NCBI GenBank assembly: GCA_021083345.1
Contig: JAJGRE010000005.1
Span: forward strand, 62,001-126,000
Direction: 5' to 3'
Length of the DNA: 64,000 nt
DNA from: Calditrichales bacterium MX18-03
GTDB lineage: Bacteria; Bacillota; Clostridia; Lutisporales; Lutisporaceae
Shown here: one piece after another, positions 44,846 through 53,572 of the stretch
How the letters are laid out: the number at the start of each line of letters is the position of its first letter
Numbering within the stretch: the first letter of the stretch is position 1
Translations under genes and position numbers: made by a program
The notes under the pieces: generated by a model
Databases searched by the model: none
What the model was told of the DNA's origin: nothing
What the model saw: only the letters and a program-made list of their open reading frames with translations

Positions 44846-46306
44846 ATGGAAGAAATAAGAAAAGGAATTAGCAAACTTAACACTGGAATTAAGGGATTAG
44901 ATGAAATGCTGATGGGAGGACTTCCAAAGGGTAGAGCTGCCTTAATAACAGGGCCTACAGGGACAGGAAAGACCGTTTTCTTAAATAGTTTTATATATTT
45001 AGGAATTACAAGGTATGATGAAAATGGAGTGTATGTTACTTTTGAAGAGACTCCTCAAGATATCATCTTGAATGTTCAAGGTTTTGGATGGGATTATAAA
45101 TCCCTTGTTGAAAATAAAAGGCTCGCATTTGTAGATGTTTCACCAAATGATGTGATTATGGAGATTGGCACCAATTATGATTTCACACCCCTTTTTAAAA
45201 GAATAGAACATGCTATAGAAAAAGTAAGTGCCAAACGAGTAGTGTTAGACTGCATTGATGCATTCTTCGCAAGATTTTTAAACAAGGATGCTGTAAGGTC
45301 ATCACTTAATCAGATTGCAGTTCATTTAAAGAGTTTAGGAGTTACAACCTTAATAAGTGGTGAACGGACAAGTGATGGAAGCGGGCATACAAGATATGGG
45401 ATTGAGGAGTTTGTTTCAGATGCAGTTTTGGAATTGGACTTAGTAGGAGGACAGCAACAGTTTCTCAGGACTATTTGTGTTAGAAAGATAAGGGGGACAA
45501 ATTATAGAAGCGGCTTGATGGAATTTGATATTACCTCTGAGGGTATTGAAGTATTTCCCAAAATACCGTACAAGAAAATTGAAATGAATACTGATTACAG
45601 CATTAGAAGAAAGTTTGGAATAAGACAACTGGATAGGATGTTATATGGGGGTATACCGCAGGGACATATGGTATTGCTCTCCGGCAACACAGGAACAGGA
45701 AAAACTACTTTTGGCATGCAGTTTTTAGTTAACGGAATCAAAGAAGGAGAAAACGTTGTTTTTGTAGCTTTGGAAGAGCCAATTGAACAACTTAAAAAGA
45801 CTGCGAAAAATCATGGATGGGATTTTGAACGCTTCCAAAAGGAGGGTAGATTAGATTTTGTCAGTACAGATTTAATAGATATCAGAAATGACAGATTGCT
45901 TTACTCAATTGTGAATGCCGTTAATTGCATAGGTGCCTCAAGAGTTGTTATAGATTCCGTTTCAAGTTTAATGTCAGCTTCGATGAATGAAGAGCAGGTA
46001 AGACAGTTTTTGATTCAACTATCCGGCTTCTTTAAAGAAAAAGGGGTAACCTGCATCATGAACTATTTAACTGGAAGCAGCTTTGGTGCAGTTAAGGGAC
46101 AACTAATGAGCAATATAATGACAAATGATATGAGACTCAGTTCGATTACAGATGGTATTATCCTGTTATTGTATGTTGAAAGGGGGCAAAGTGTTAAGAA
46201 GATGTTGAATATATTGAAGTTAAGGGGAAGCAAACATAGTAAGGAAGTCTATCGTTATGAAATTGAAAAGGGCAGGATAAGCATAATAGAGAAATATGAG
46301 GAGTAG
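44846..46306 (+). CDS. kaiC: KaiC double-domain ATPase/autokinase
   Basis: This 486-residue protein has two RecA-like domains: CI with Walker A GPTGTGKT (36-43) and the catalytic E67-E68, and CII with GNTGTGKT (280-287) and E310-E311. The CII phosphorylation site reads L-S432-S433-ITD, where cyanobacterial KaiC has Ser431-Thr432. The chain stops right after the CII domain, so the C-terminal A-loop tail that binds KaiA is missing; no KaiA gene is present either. GAGGTGA precedes the ATG. Confidence 0.93.
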   Translation: MEEIRKGISKLNTGIKGLDEMLMGGLPKGRAALITGPTGTGKTVFLNSFIYLGITRYDENGVYVTFEETPQDIILNVQGFGWDYKSLVENKRLAFVDVSPNDVIMEIGTNYDFTPLFKRIEHAIEKVSAKRVVLDCIDAFFARFLNKDAVRSSLNQIAVHLKSLGVTTLISGERTSDGSGHTRYGIEEFVSDAVLELDLVGGQQQFLRTICVRKIRGTNYRSGLMEFDITSEGIEVFPKIPYKKIEMNTDYSIRRKFGIRQLDRMLYGGIPQGHMVLLSGNTGTGKTTFGMQFLVNGIKEGENVVFVALEEPIEQLKKTAKNHGWDFERFQKEGRLDFVSTDLIDIRNDRLLYSIVNAVNCIGASRVVIDSVSSLMSASMNEEQVRQFLIQLSGFFKEKGVTCIMNYLTGSSFGAVKGQLMSNIMTNDMRLSSITDGIILLLYVERGQSVKKMLNILKLRGSKHSKEVYRYEIEKGRISIIEKYEE

Positions 46307-46312
46307 GTCAAT

Positions 46313-48649
46313 GTGAATAACGAAAATCCAAATGAATATTTATCTTGTTCCAATATTGACTTCAGACAGTTGATTGAAAGGATTCCAACCGGTATTATTC
46401 TTACTGATAAAAAAGGGATAATCCAGTATGCCAATCCTGCGTGTGAGGTGCTGTTCAATCGCAAAATAGAAGCACTGCTTGGACAAGATTTTGGAATACC
46501 TGTTGAATTAGGCAGAAAAACAGAAGTCGACATTTTTCGAAAGAACAGTAGTCCGGGTGTTGCACTTATGGAAGTGTTTGAAACAGAGTATAAGAATGAA
46601 AAAGCAAATCTTATTTGTTTTATAGATATTACCGAAAGAAAAGAAGCTGAGCAGGAGGTAATAAAACTCAACAGTGAGCTTGAAAAAAAAGTCACTGAGC
46701 AGCAAATTCTTTTAGAAACCACATTTGATAACAGCCAAGCAGGTATAGTAATAGCTGATGCTCCCGATGGAAGGCTGCGGTATGTCAATAAAGCAGGACT
46801 TTTAATAAGTAACACATCGGAAGAAGAAATTATTCAAAACGTAGATATTCAAAAATTTACATCAATATGGAATATACTGCATCTTGATAATACGCCTTAC
46901 AATCCGGAGGATGTGCCTTTGGCCAGGGCAGTTCTAAGGGGGGAAACCTGCAGCGAGGAATTTAAAATAAGAAGAGGTAATATGCAGGATAGGATAGTAT
47001 GGGCAAATGCTGCGCCGATTAAGGATAGGGAAGGCAATTTAACGGCTGGAATAGTGATGTTTCTTGATATTACAGACCGTAAGCAAGCTGAAGAAGAGCT
47101 GCTTGAGAGTGAAGAGAAGTACAGGACACTATATGAAACTGCAGGTGTTGGTATAGGATACTACAAATTGGATGGGACCATTATTTCATACAACAAAATA
47201 GCGGCAGAAAACATGGGAGGAATGCCCGCAGATTTCGTTGGGAAATCCATATTTGATGTGTTTCCAAAACGGGATGCGGATGTATATATGGACAGGATAA
47301 AAAGGGCAGCAGCCTCTGAAAGCAAGTTGGTATTTGAGGATAAGGTAGCGCTGCCAATTGGTGATATGTGGTTTTTAAGTACATTCAACAAAATACATGA
47401 CATAAACAATAATGTTACCGGCATACAAATTATTTCACAGGATATAACCAGTATAAAGCTAACAGAGGCTGCCTTGGCTGCGAGTAAAGAGGCAGCGGAT
47501 GCAGCAAATATTGCCAAGAGCGAATTCTTGGCAAATATGTCACATGAAATCAGAACTCCCATGAATGGGGTTATGGGAATGCTGCAGCTAATGCAAATGA
47601 CTGAATTAACGGAGGAGCAGGCTGAGTATATTAAAGCTTTCAAGACATCATCTGACTCGCTGCTAAAGGTAATAAATGATATCCTCGATTATTCAAAGAT
47701 TGAGTCGGGGAAATTAAAGGTTGAGAAGCTTAAATTTGATCTTTATGAATTTATCAGTAATATAGAAATTATATTTAAGCCTTCTCTTTTAGATAGCGGG
47801 CTGGTCTTGAATATACATATAGGGGATGATGTACCTCATAAGCTTATCGGTGATTCTTTTAAGCTGAGACAGATACTCTTAAACCTTATAGGTAATGCTA
47901 TTAAATTTACCCATAAGGGGCAGATCGATCTTGTCATAAGAAAAATATTTGAAAATGCAAATAATGAAATCAAGCTGGAATGGTTGGTGCAGGATACAGG
48001 AATTGGAATAAGCCAGGATAGAATTTTGGATATTTTCAATAGCTTTAGCCAAGCTGACAGTTCAATAACCAGAAGATATGGCGGGACTGGATTAGGACTA
48101 ACCATTTGTAAAGGACTAGTGGAGATTATGAAAGGAGAAATCTGGGCAGAAAGCAAAGAAGGTGAAGGTAGCAGGTTTTATTTTACTTGTGTACTAGATA
48201 AATATGATGATGAAGATAATATCATGAAAAAAGTAACAAAAAACAATGAAGATATAACGAAAGAAAGTGCACTGAGACTTCTCATAGTTGAGGATGATGA
48301 AATAAATCGGATAGTTATAGAGCGTTTAGCAAGGCAAAAGGGATGGCTAGTTACATTGGCTGAGAACGGTAAAGAAGCCATTGACGCATATAAAAGCCGC
48401 AGCTTTGATGTAATTATTATGGACATTCAAATGCCTGTTTTGGATGGGTTTCATGCTACGATAATGATAAGACAAATAGAGAGCCAAATAAAAAAGCATA
48501 CACCTATTATCGCTATGACTGCCTATGCGTTACAGGGTGATAGAGAAAAGTGCCTAGAAGCAGGAATGGATGATTATTTAACAAAACCAATTGATGTAAA
48601 CAAATTTTATACAGTAGTTGAGAAATTCTTTAAGGGTAGAACGAAATAA
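46313..48649 (+). CDS. PAS-domain hybrid histidine kinase with C-terminal receiver
   Basis: This 778-residue soluble kinase has three PAS domains (about 15-110, 130-255 and 265-385), HisKA with H411 (ANMSHEIRTPMNG), a HATPase_c domain (GGTGLGLTICKG, about 590) and a receiver with phosphoacceptor D704 (IIMDIQMP). No TM segment is seen, so it senses a cytoplasmic signal. It starts with GTG 46313 only 6 nt after the kaiC stop, with GAGGAG upstream, so it is almost surely the output or input partner of KaiC. Non-cyanobacterial KaiC genes are often paired with such kinases. Confidence 0.92.
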   Translation: MNNENPNEYLSCSNIDFRQLIERIPTGIILTDKKGIIQYANPACEVLFNRKIEALLGQDFGIPVELGRKTEVDIFRKNSSPGVALMEVFETEYKNEKANLICFIDITERKEAEQEVIKLNSELEKKVTEQQILLETTFDNSQAGIVIADAPDGRLRYVNKAGLLISNTSEEEIIQNVDIQKFTSIWNILHLDNTPYNPEDVPLARAVLRGETCSEEFKIRRGNMQDRIVWANAAPIKDREGNLTAGIVMFLDITDRKQAEEELLESEEKYRTLYETAGVGIGYYKLDGTIISYNKIAAENMGGMPADFVGKSIFDVFPKRDADVYMDRIKRAAASESKLVFEDKVALPIGDMWFLSTFNKIHDINNNVTGIQIISQDITSIKLTEAALAASKEAADAANIAKSEFLANMSHEIRTPMNGVMGMLQLMQMTELTEEQAEYIKAFKTSSDSLLKVINDILDYSKIESGKLKVEKLKFDLYEFISNIEIIFKPSLLDSGLVLNIHIGDDVPHKLIGDSFKLRQILLNLIGNAIKFTHKGQIDLVIRKIFENANNEIKLEWLVQDTGIGISQDRILDIFNSFSQADSSITRRYGGTGLGLTICKGLVEIMKGEIWAESKEGEGSRFYFTCVLDKYDDEDNIMKKVTKNNEDITKESALRLLIVEDDEINRIVIERLARQKGWLVTLAENGKEAIDAYKSRSFDVIIMDIQMPVLDGFHATIMIRQIESQIKKHTPIIAMTAYALQGDREKCLEAGMDDYLTKPIDVNKFYTVVEKFFKGRTK

Positions 48650-48754
48650 GACAGTAAAAAGCTTTGTTGGAGGCTTTATGGACTTCAAAATGTAGCAATG
48701 AATAAAGTTAAAAAAATTAATAAGAAAGACTTTCGTATTTGCTGATGTAACGGT

Positions 48755-48772
48755 GAACCGTATCATAAATAA
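48755..48772 (+). repeat. att-like repeat C (variant)
   Basis: GAACCGTATCATAAATAA differs from the rlmH end at two bases (CAC to CAT, AAG to AAA), both silent in the His-Lys-stop frame. The upstream flank CTTTCGTATTTGCTGATGT is nearly that of repeat B. Silent changes suggest it derives from the rlmH of a different lineage. Confidence 0.8.
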
Positions 48773-48893
48773 AGCGAAAATAGCCTAGAAGCAAGAAGCA
48801 CGAATATTTCCGAACTGTTTTGCTATATAGGCATTCAGGCTTGAAGGAAAATACAAAAAATGGTTGATGGAATGAGATGGAATATAAGAAATT

Positions 48894-48918
48894 GGGGCGG
48901 CAGCCCCTTTTATTTTTT
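48894..48918 (+). terminator. Rho-independent terminator
   Basis: GGGGC-GGCA-GCCCC is followed by TTTTATTTTTTT. It lies 245 bp past the hybrid kinase stop and past repeat C, so it may end read-through from the kai cluster. Confidence 0.85.
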
Positions 48919-48974
48919 TGCGCTTATTCAGATGAGGATGCTCAATGTAAGTAGCCCTTTTCATGAGTGATGAA

Positions 48975-49005
48975 TATACTAGTATATGGTGCGACCACAT
49001 ATAAT
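48975..49005 (+). promoter_or_regulatory. Palindromic operator and -10 of the glycan cluster
   Basis: TATACTAGTATA is a perfect 12-bp palindrome (48975-48986), and a half-site CTAGTATG lies just downstream. TATAAT is at 49000-49005, about 28 bp before the first gene. No -35 consensus is seen, so an activator may be required or the palindrome may bind a repressor. Confidence 0.5.
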
Positions 49006-49032
49006 CTAGTATGTAATTGAGAGGGAAATGCA

Positions 49033-49995
49033 ATGATCAAGCTTGCTTTGATAGGCTGTGGAAAATGGGGAAAGAATTATCTGAAAACTTTAGCTGCAAT
49101 AGAGGACTGTGAATTGAAGTGGGTCTGTGACCTTGACGATCAAAAGCTAAATCAGGCCGCTCCTGTTTACCTGCAGACGAGGTTCACTGAAAACAAAGCA
49201 GATATATTGGATGACAGTGAGGTACAGGGGGTTATTATAGCCACAACACCTGAAAGCCATTACATGCTGGCGAAGCAAGCAATAAACAAAGGTAAAGCTG
49301 TTCTCGTAGAAAAGCCTGTGACGATTAACAGGAGAGACAGTAATGATCTGATTGAATTGGCGGCTGCTCAAAATACCATATTGATGGCTGGTTACACATT
49401 GATTTACCATCCTGCCGTCAAAAAGATAAAGGGGCTCCTGGAAGAAAAAGATATTATTGATGAGCTATATTACTTGAACATGTCTAGAACCAGTTCGGCC
49501 TCTCAGGCTCCCGACGTAGATGTTCTTCATGATCTGGCAGTTCATGATATCTATCTTTCCCGCAACTTGATAGGGGTCGACCCTATCTGGGTAACTGCCC
49601 ATGGGGAAAGTTATAATCAAAGTCCTTATAACAATGTTATTAATATACTGATGGGTTTCCCGGATGGTAAAATAGCTTCTATATTTGCAAGCTTCATTCA
49701 TAGCGAAAAAACCAGGAGAATTACACTGGTGGCATCGAAAACAAAATTAGTATTTGATGATGCACAGACCACCGATAGAAAAGTCCAAATCTTCGTTAAC
49801 GGGGAGCGGGAGCATTTCTTGGCAGTTGAAGAGAATATGGAACCTCTGACACAGGAGTGTCTTCATTTTATCGAATGCATTAGAGAAAACAAGGAACCCC
49901 TTAGCGGCAGAGAAAATATAAATTTTGTGGCAAAAATAACGGATTGCATTTCCGACTCTCTTGCAAAAGGCGGAGAAAAAATCATCATCCGCTGA
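49033..49995 (+). CDS. Gfo/Idh/MocA-family sugar oxidoreductase
   Basis: This 320-residue NAD(P)-dependent oxidoreductase has the Rossmann motif LIGCGKWGKNY and the EKPVT catalytic Lys. The substrate domain is typical of nucleotide-sugar 3-dehydrogenases. With the aminotransferase four genes downstream it could make a 3-amino-sugar (dehydrogenation, then transamination) for a glycan. GAGAGGG precedes the ATG. The exact sugar is not known. Confidence 0.85.
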   Translation: MIKLALIGCGKWGKNYLKTLAAIEDCELKWVCDLDDQKLNQAAPVYLQTRFTENKADILDDSEVQGVIIATTPESHYMLAKQAINKGKAVLVEKPVTINRRDSNDLIELAAAQNTILMAGYTLIYHPAVKKIKGLLEEKDIIDELYYLNMSRTSSASQAPDVDVLHDLAVHDIYLSRNLIGVDPIWVTAHGESYNQSPYNNVINILMGFPDGKIASIFASFIHSEKTRRITLVASKTKLVFDDAQTTDRKVQIFVNGEREHFLAVEENMEPLTQECLHFIECIRENKEPLSGRENINFVAKITDCISDSLAKGGEKIIIR

Positions 49996-50038
49996 TGGAG
50001 ACGGTAAGTATTATTATCAGGTAAGTGTGGTAGAAATT

Positions 50039-51025
50039 ATGTTGGTTGTAAAGAGCTATTCGAAAGAACTTGAGAATGAATGGGAGGGATTTGTCGGTTC
50101 CTCAGTTAACGGTACTTTTATGCAGGAGAGAAAATTCCTGGGTTATCATCCTTCAGACAAGTTTTCAGATCATTCCCTGATATTTATGGAGGATAAGAGA
50201 ATCATTGCCGTTCTTCCTGCTGCCGTAGTACAGCAAGAGAATAAACGCATCCTATATTCTCACCCCGGCGCTTCCCATGGAGGGCTGATTATCAAGTCCA
50301 GTCTAAGCACTAAAAAATGCTTGGAGTTAGTAAGTGCCCTTGTTGAATATTGTGCCATGACCGGTTTTGACTATATACGGCTAAAACCTGTTCCGAGGGT
50401 TTACCATAGTGGGCTTTCGGACCAACTTGACTTTGCATTAAGGTTCTCGGGGTTTGAAATTGAGTATACAGAGCTGGCTACAGCCCTTGAGCTTAAGAAA
50501 GGCGAGGTACATTTTTTAAAGCAGGTGATGAGTTCCACAGCTTTTCGAAACTATCAAAAGGCACTGGAAAGCGGACTTTCGGTTATTGAGGATGCGGATA
50601 TAAATGATTATTGGACTATATTAGAGAATAAGCTTGAACTTAGCCATAATGCAAAGCCTACACATACATTTGAGGAAATCAGACATTTAAAAGAGCTTTA
50701 CCCTGATAAGATCAAGCTCTTTGCAGCCTATAAGGGGGAAACTCTTACAGCGGGTGCTCTGGTGTTTTTGCTAAACGAAAGAGCAATAAACTGTTTTTAT
50801 ATTGCCCATGACAACCAATACCAGCAAATGCGGCCTCTAAACCTTGTTTTTGGTTATCTGATGGAGTGGGGGCGAAAAAACGGTTTTTTTTATTTGGATT
50901 GGGGTATTTCCACTGAGGGAAAAGGAAGCAGGGTTAATGCCGGACTGTTTCAGTTCAAAGAAGGCTTTGGTGGGCATGGAGTGTTACGGGAAAGTTATTT
51001 GTATGCCGTAAACATTAAAAAATAG
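50039..51025 (+). CDS. FemAB/GNAT-fold acyl- or aminoacyltransferase
   Basis: This protein of about 328 residues has a double GNAT fold as in FemAB-like and BioF2-like acetyltransferases. Motifs include SHPGASHGGLI and, in the second half, KLFAAYKGETLTAGALVF and YLDWGISTEGKGS. It may acylate or aminoacylate a sugar amine in the cluster. The frame is open back to 49961, inside the previous gene; ATG 50039 gives a normal N-terminus, though its ribosome site is weak. Confidence 0.8.
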   Translation: MLVVKSYSKELENEWEGFVGSSVNGTFMQERKFLGYHPSDKFSDHSLIFMEDKRIIAVLPAAVVQQENKRILYSHPGASHGGLIIKSSLSTKKCLELVSALVEYCAMTGFDYIRLKPVPRVYHSGLSDQLDFALRFSGFEIEYTELATALELKKGEVHFLKQVMSSTAFRNYQKALESGLSVIEDADINDYWTILENKLELSHNAKPTHTFEEIRHLKELYPDKIKLFAAYKGETLTAGALVFLLNERAINCFYIAHDNQYQQMRPLNLVFGYLMEWGRKNGFFYLDWGISTEGKGSRVNAGLFQFKEGFGGHGVLRESYLYAVNIKK

Positions 51026-51042
51026 TTTAGTGGGGTAGGGCA

Positions 51043-51738
51043 ATGAAATTAGCAGGTCATCAACCGAATTATATTCCCTGGCCGGGATATTTTGTTAAGA
51101 TGGCACAGTGTGATATTTTTTTTATTTTAGATACTGCCCAGTTTCAAACAGGCAGTTCATTGGATAATAGGAATCTTATCAAAACTCCGCAAGGGGCTCA
51201 GATGCTCACTGTGCCGGTCAAACGCAAAGGCATGGGCTTGCAGCGATTTGATGAAGTTATGGTTATACCGGGTTGGAAAAGGAACCATCTTATGGCACTC
51301 CAAGTAAACTACGCAAAGGCACCTTGTTTTAAAGAAGTTTTCCCGTTGCTGGAGCAGGTATTGCAAGATACCGGGTATCTTATAGATACCAACAAAGCTT
51401 TTATCAAGCTTGTATGTGACCTGCTCAGACTGGAAACAAAGCTTGTTTTTTTGTCAGCTTTACCTCAATTTGTCGATCTTAGAAAAAATGAACTGATAGC
51501 TGCAATCTGCCGCCACTTTTCTGCTGACTGTTACCTGTCCGGTATTGGCGGGAGGGCATATAATCAACCCGAGATTTTTGAAAAACAAGGCATCAAGTTG
51601 GAATATCTGGACTATCAGCCTGTAACATATCCGCAGCTTTGGGGCAGCTTTATCCCCAATCTGTCTATAGTTGATATGTTATTTAACTGTGGGGCGGAGG
51701 GCACACGCAAGCTTTTGTTGAGCGAGGTGCAAGTATGA
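51043..51738 (+). CDS. WbqC-family protein
   Basis: This 231-residue protein has the WbqC-like signature at its N-terminus (HQPNYIPWPGYFVKM) and the LDTAQFQTGS segment. The family occurs in many O-antigen, glycopeptide and natural-product clusters and is thought to act on sugar or amino groups, but its reaction is not established. It overlaps the next gene by 4 nt. A GGGGTAGGG site precedes the ATG. Confidence 0.88.
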   Translation: MKLAGHQPNYIPWPGYFVKMAQCDIFFILDTAQFQTGSSLDNRNLIKTPQGAQMLTVPVKRKGMGLQRFDEVMVIPGWKRNHLMALQVNYAKAPCFKEVFPLLEQVLQDTGYLIDTNKAFIKLVCDLLRLETKLVFLSALPQFVDLRKNELIAAICRHFSADCYLSGIGGRAYNQPEIFEKQGIKLEYLDYQPVTYPQLWGSFIPNLSIVDMLFNCGAEGTRKLLLSEVQV

Positions 51739-52700
51739 TCAGGGTACTTTTTTTTTCACATGACTCGAAATATATTCTTGGGCTGCCGCAGGGCTTTAGG
51801 GAACTGAACTGCCCTGTTTTTGTCCTCAGGGATTTAAGTAGAAGTTCTATAAAAGAGGCAGTTGACCACTTTAGGCCTGACCTTATGATATCAACGGGAT
51901 GGGCTTACCGCCGGCATAAACGTGAGCATATAGACGAGCTGGTCAAAAGAGCTGCTAAATACAAGGTGAAACATGTCTATTGGGCAACTGAAGATCCAAG
52001 ATGGACGGAGGAATGTTCTTTCAAGTGTATTGAAATATATAAACCTGACGCGGTTTTTAGCATACATCCTGATAGTGTGAGTAAATACCATGCGCTGGGG
52101 CTTAGTGCCGGACACCTGGATTTTGGCTGCAATCCGGAGTTCAACAAGTTTGAGCCTCCCAGCAGCAAATATGCTTACGATGTGGTCTTAGTCGGAAATG
52201 GTGGCAAAGCCTGGAAGTCATACCGCAAGGATAGTGTACAGATACTGCTTAAGCCTTTGGTCGAAAGAGGCTATGACGTCGCGATCTGGGGTAGCAGATG
52301 GAATCGCTTCAACGAAGAGCTGATGGGTTTTAAGATCCCGAAGCACATGATAAAAGGGGAGCTGCCCTATGAGGAAACAAATAAGGTATATAACTCAGCA
52401 AAAATCATACTGGGACTTCAAAATGACCAGGAAATGTTAACCTCCAGAACCTTCGAAGTGCTGGGTTCGGGTGGTTTTCTTCTGACAGTGCCCACTCGGT
52501 CTGTCAATAATTTATTTACAAACAATGTTCACTTGACATGTTCAGATTCTCCAGAACATACTGTCAGGCTGGTAGATTACTTTTTGAAATATGACGAAAC
52601 ACGTAAGGCGATAGCACGAAACGGACAATCGGAGGTGTACACTAAACACACTTATAAGGAGCGCGCAGATCGAATTTTGAATTTTATGCAATTATGCTGA
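51735..52700 (+). CDS. CgeB-like glycosyltransferase
   Basis: This 321-residue protein has the features of CgeB/DUF3880 glycosyltransferases: an N-terminal Rossmann-like half (YWATEDPRWTEE) and a C-terminal nucleotide-sugar half (LTSRTFEVLGSGGFLLT). CgeB of B. subtilis decorates spores with sugars. Here it is probably the transferase that adds the modified sugar. It overlaps WbqC by 4 nt. Confidence 0.85.
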   Translation: MIRVLFFSHDSKYILGLPQGFRELNCPVFVLRDLSRSSIKEAVDHFRPDLMISTGWAYRRHKREHIDELVKRAAKYKVKHVYWATEDPRWTEECSFKCIEIYKPDAVFSIHPDSVSKYHALGLSAGHLDFGCNPEFNKFEPPSSKYAYDVVLVGNGGKAWKSYRKDSVQILLKPLVERGYDVAIWGSRWNRFNEELMGFKIPKHMIKGELPYEETNKVYNSAKIILGLQNDQEMLTSRTFEVLGSGGFLLTVPTRSVNNLFTNNVHLTCSDSPEHTVRLVDYFLKYDETRKAIARNGQSEVYTKHTYKERADRILNFMQLC

Positions 52701-52711
52701 AAGGAATCGAT

Positions 52712-53572
52712 ATGTTCAACCAGACTACTATCAATGATAAGGTCTCTATAATTGGTACCAGCATAACTGGTGGGACTGATGCAAAGGTTTCTTTTTATCC
52801 GGCCCCACCAGATACAGGCATAGTATTTATACGCAACGACCTTCCGGGTCGCCCCCAAATAAAGTGCACATTTGAAAAAGCAAAGGTTGAATACAGATGG
52901 ACTTCCCTCGTTGATGGAGATATACGCATTGAACACACAGAACATGCTCTAGCTGCTATATCAGGGTTAGAACTGGACAATTTGTTTATTGAGCTGGAAC
53001 AGCCCAGTTTGCCTGTGACACCGGATTACAGCAGTAAAGAGTTTACTCGGGCTCTCATGGGAGCTGGGGTAGCGGAACAATTCTCGAAGAAAGAGAAGAT
53101 AAAAATACATAAGCCCATTATTATTTACAAGCGTGAAAGCTCAGAGGAAGGAGAATATGAAAAGCTGCTGATTGCTCTTCCCTACGATGGGTTTAAATTA
53201 AGCTATGTACTTGATTATCCTAATCTGCCGCAATTATCACAAATAGCTGAAATGAACGTGACCCCAGAGACCTTTATCAAAGAGTTAGCGGAGGCCCGCT
53301 CTTATATAATTGAGTCGGAGCTAGAAGAAGTTGTAAACCTGACTGGAAAAGTCAGCTCAAATGTATTGGTGGTCAAATCCGGGGCTGAAAACAGGTCGTG
53401 GAAATGGCCCAATGAACCTGCCCGGCATAAAGTGCTGGACCTTCTCGGAGACCTTGGCTTGCTTGGGAAAAAGGTACTGGGACATGTGATAGGCTTCAGA
53501 TCCGGTCACCGGTTAAATCTAGAGCTGTGTAAAAAAATTTTTGAGGAGTGTAATGATGATTGCTTTGGCTAA
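52712..53572 (+). CDS. LpxC-like zinc-dependent N-acyl-sugar deacetylase
   Basis: This 286-residue protein has the LpxC metal and catalytic residues: E77-H78 (HTEHALAAI), H239 and D243 (ARHKVLDLLGDL) and H266 (FRSGHRLN). They fall at almost the same positions as E. coli LpxC H79, H238, D242 and H265. LpxC deacetylates UDP-3-acyl-GlcNAc for lipid A. No other lipid A gene is present here, so it probably deacetylates a UDP-GlcNAc-type sugar for this cluster. AAAGGA lies 5-6 nt before ATG 52712, preferred over ATG 52694, which overlaps cgeB. Confidence 0.88.
   Translation: MFNQTTINDKVSIIGTSITGGTDAKVSFYPAPPDTGIVFIRNDLPGRPQIKCTFEKAKVEYRWTSLVDGDIRIEHTEHALAAISGLELDNLFIELEQPSLPVTPDYSSKEFTRALMGAGVAEQFSKKEKIKIHKPIIIYKRESSEEGEYEKLLIALPYDGFKLSYVLDYPNLPQLSQIAEMNVTPETFIKELAEARSYIIESELEEVVNLTGKVSSNVLVVKSGAENRSWKWPNEPARHKVLDLLGDLGLLGKKVLGHVIGFRSGHRLNLELCKKIFEECNDDCFG

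Larger units (their letters stand above)
35336..48772 (+). mobile_element. Putative SCC-like island 2 (repeats B to C): inositol operon and KaiBC cluster
   Basis: This 13.4-kb AT-rich segment lies between rlmH-end repeats. Its cargo is a regulated inositol catabolic operon, a HepT remnant, and kaiB-kaiC-hybrid kinase. No integrase or serine recombinase lies within. The right flank carries TTTCGTATTT, a one-base variant of the island 1 terminal repeat. Confidence 0.55.
48650..49032 (+). other. Junction region between islands 2 and 3
   Basis: The stretch contains repeat C with flanks, a GC-rich terminator at 48894, a 12-bp palindrome with a -10 before the next gene, and otherwise no gene. Confidence 0.6.

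Noticed and set aside
44846-46306. RadA/RecA-type repair protein instead of KaiC
   Set aside because: Two tandem RecA-like domains, KaiC-type EE pairs and an adjacent KaiB gene leave KaiC as the only good reading.
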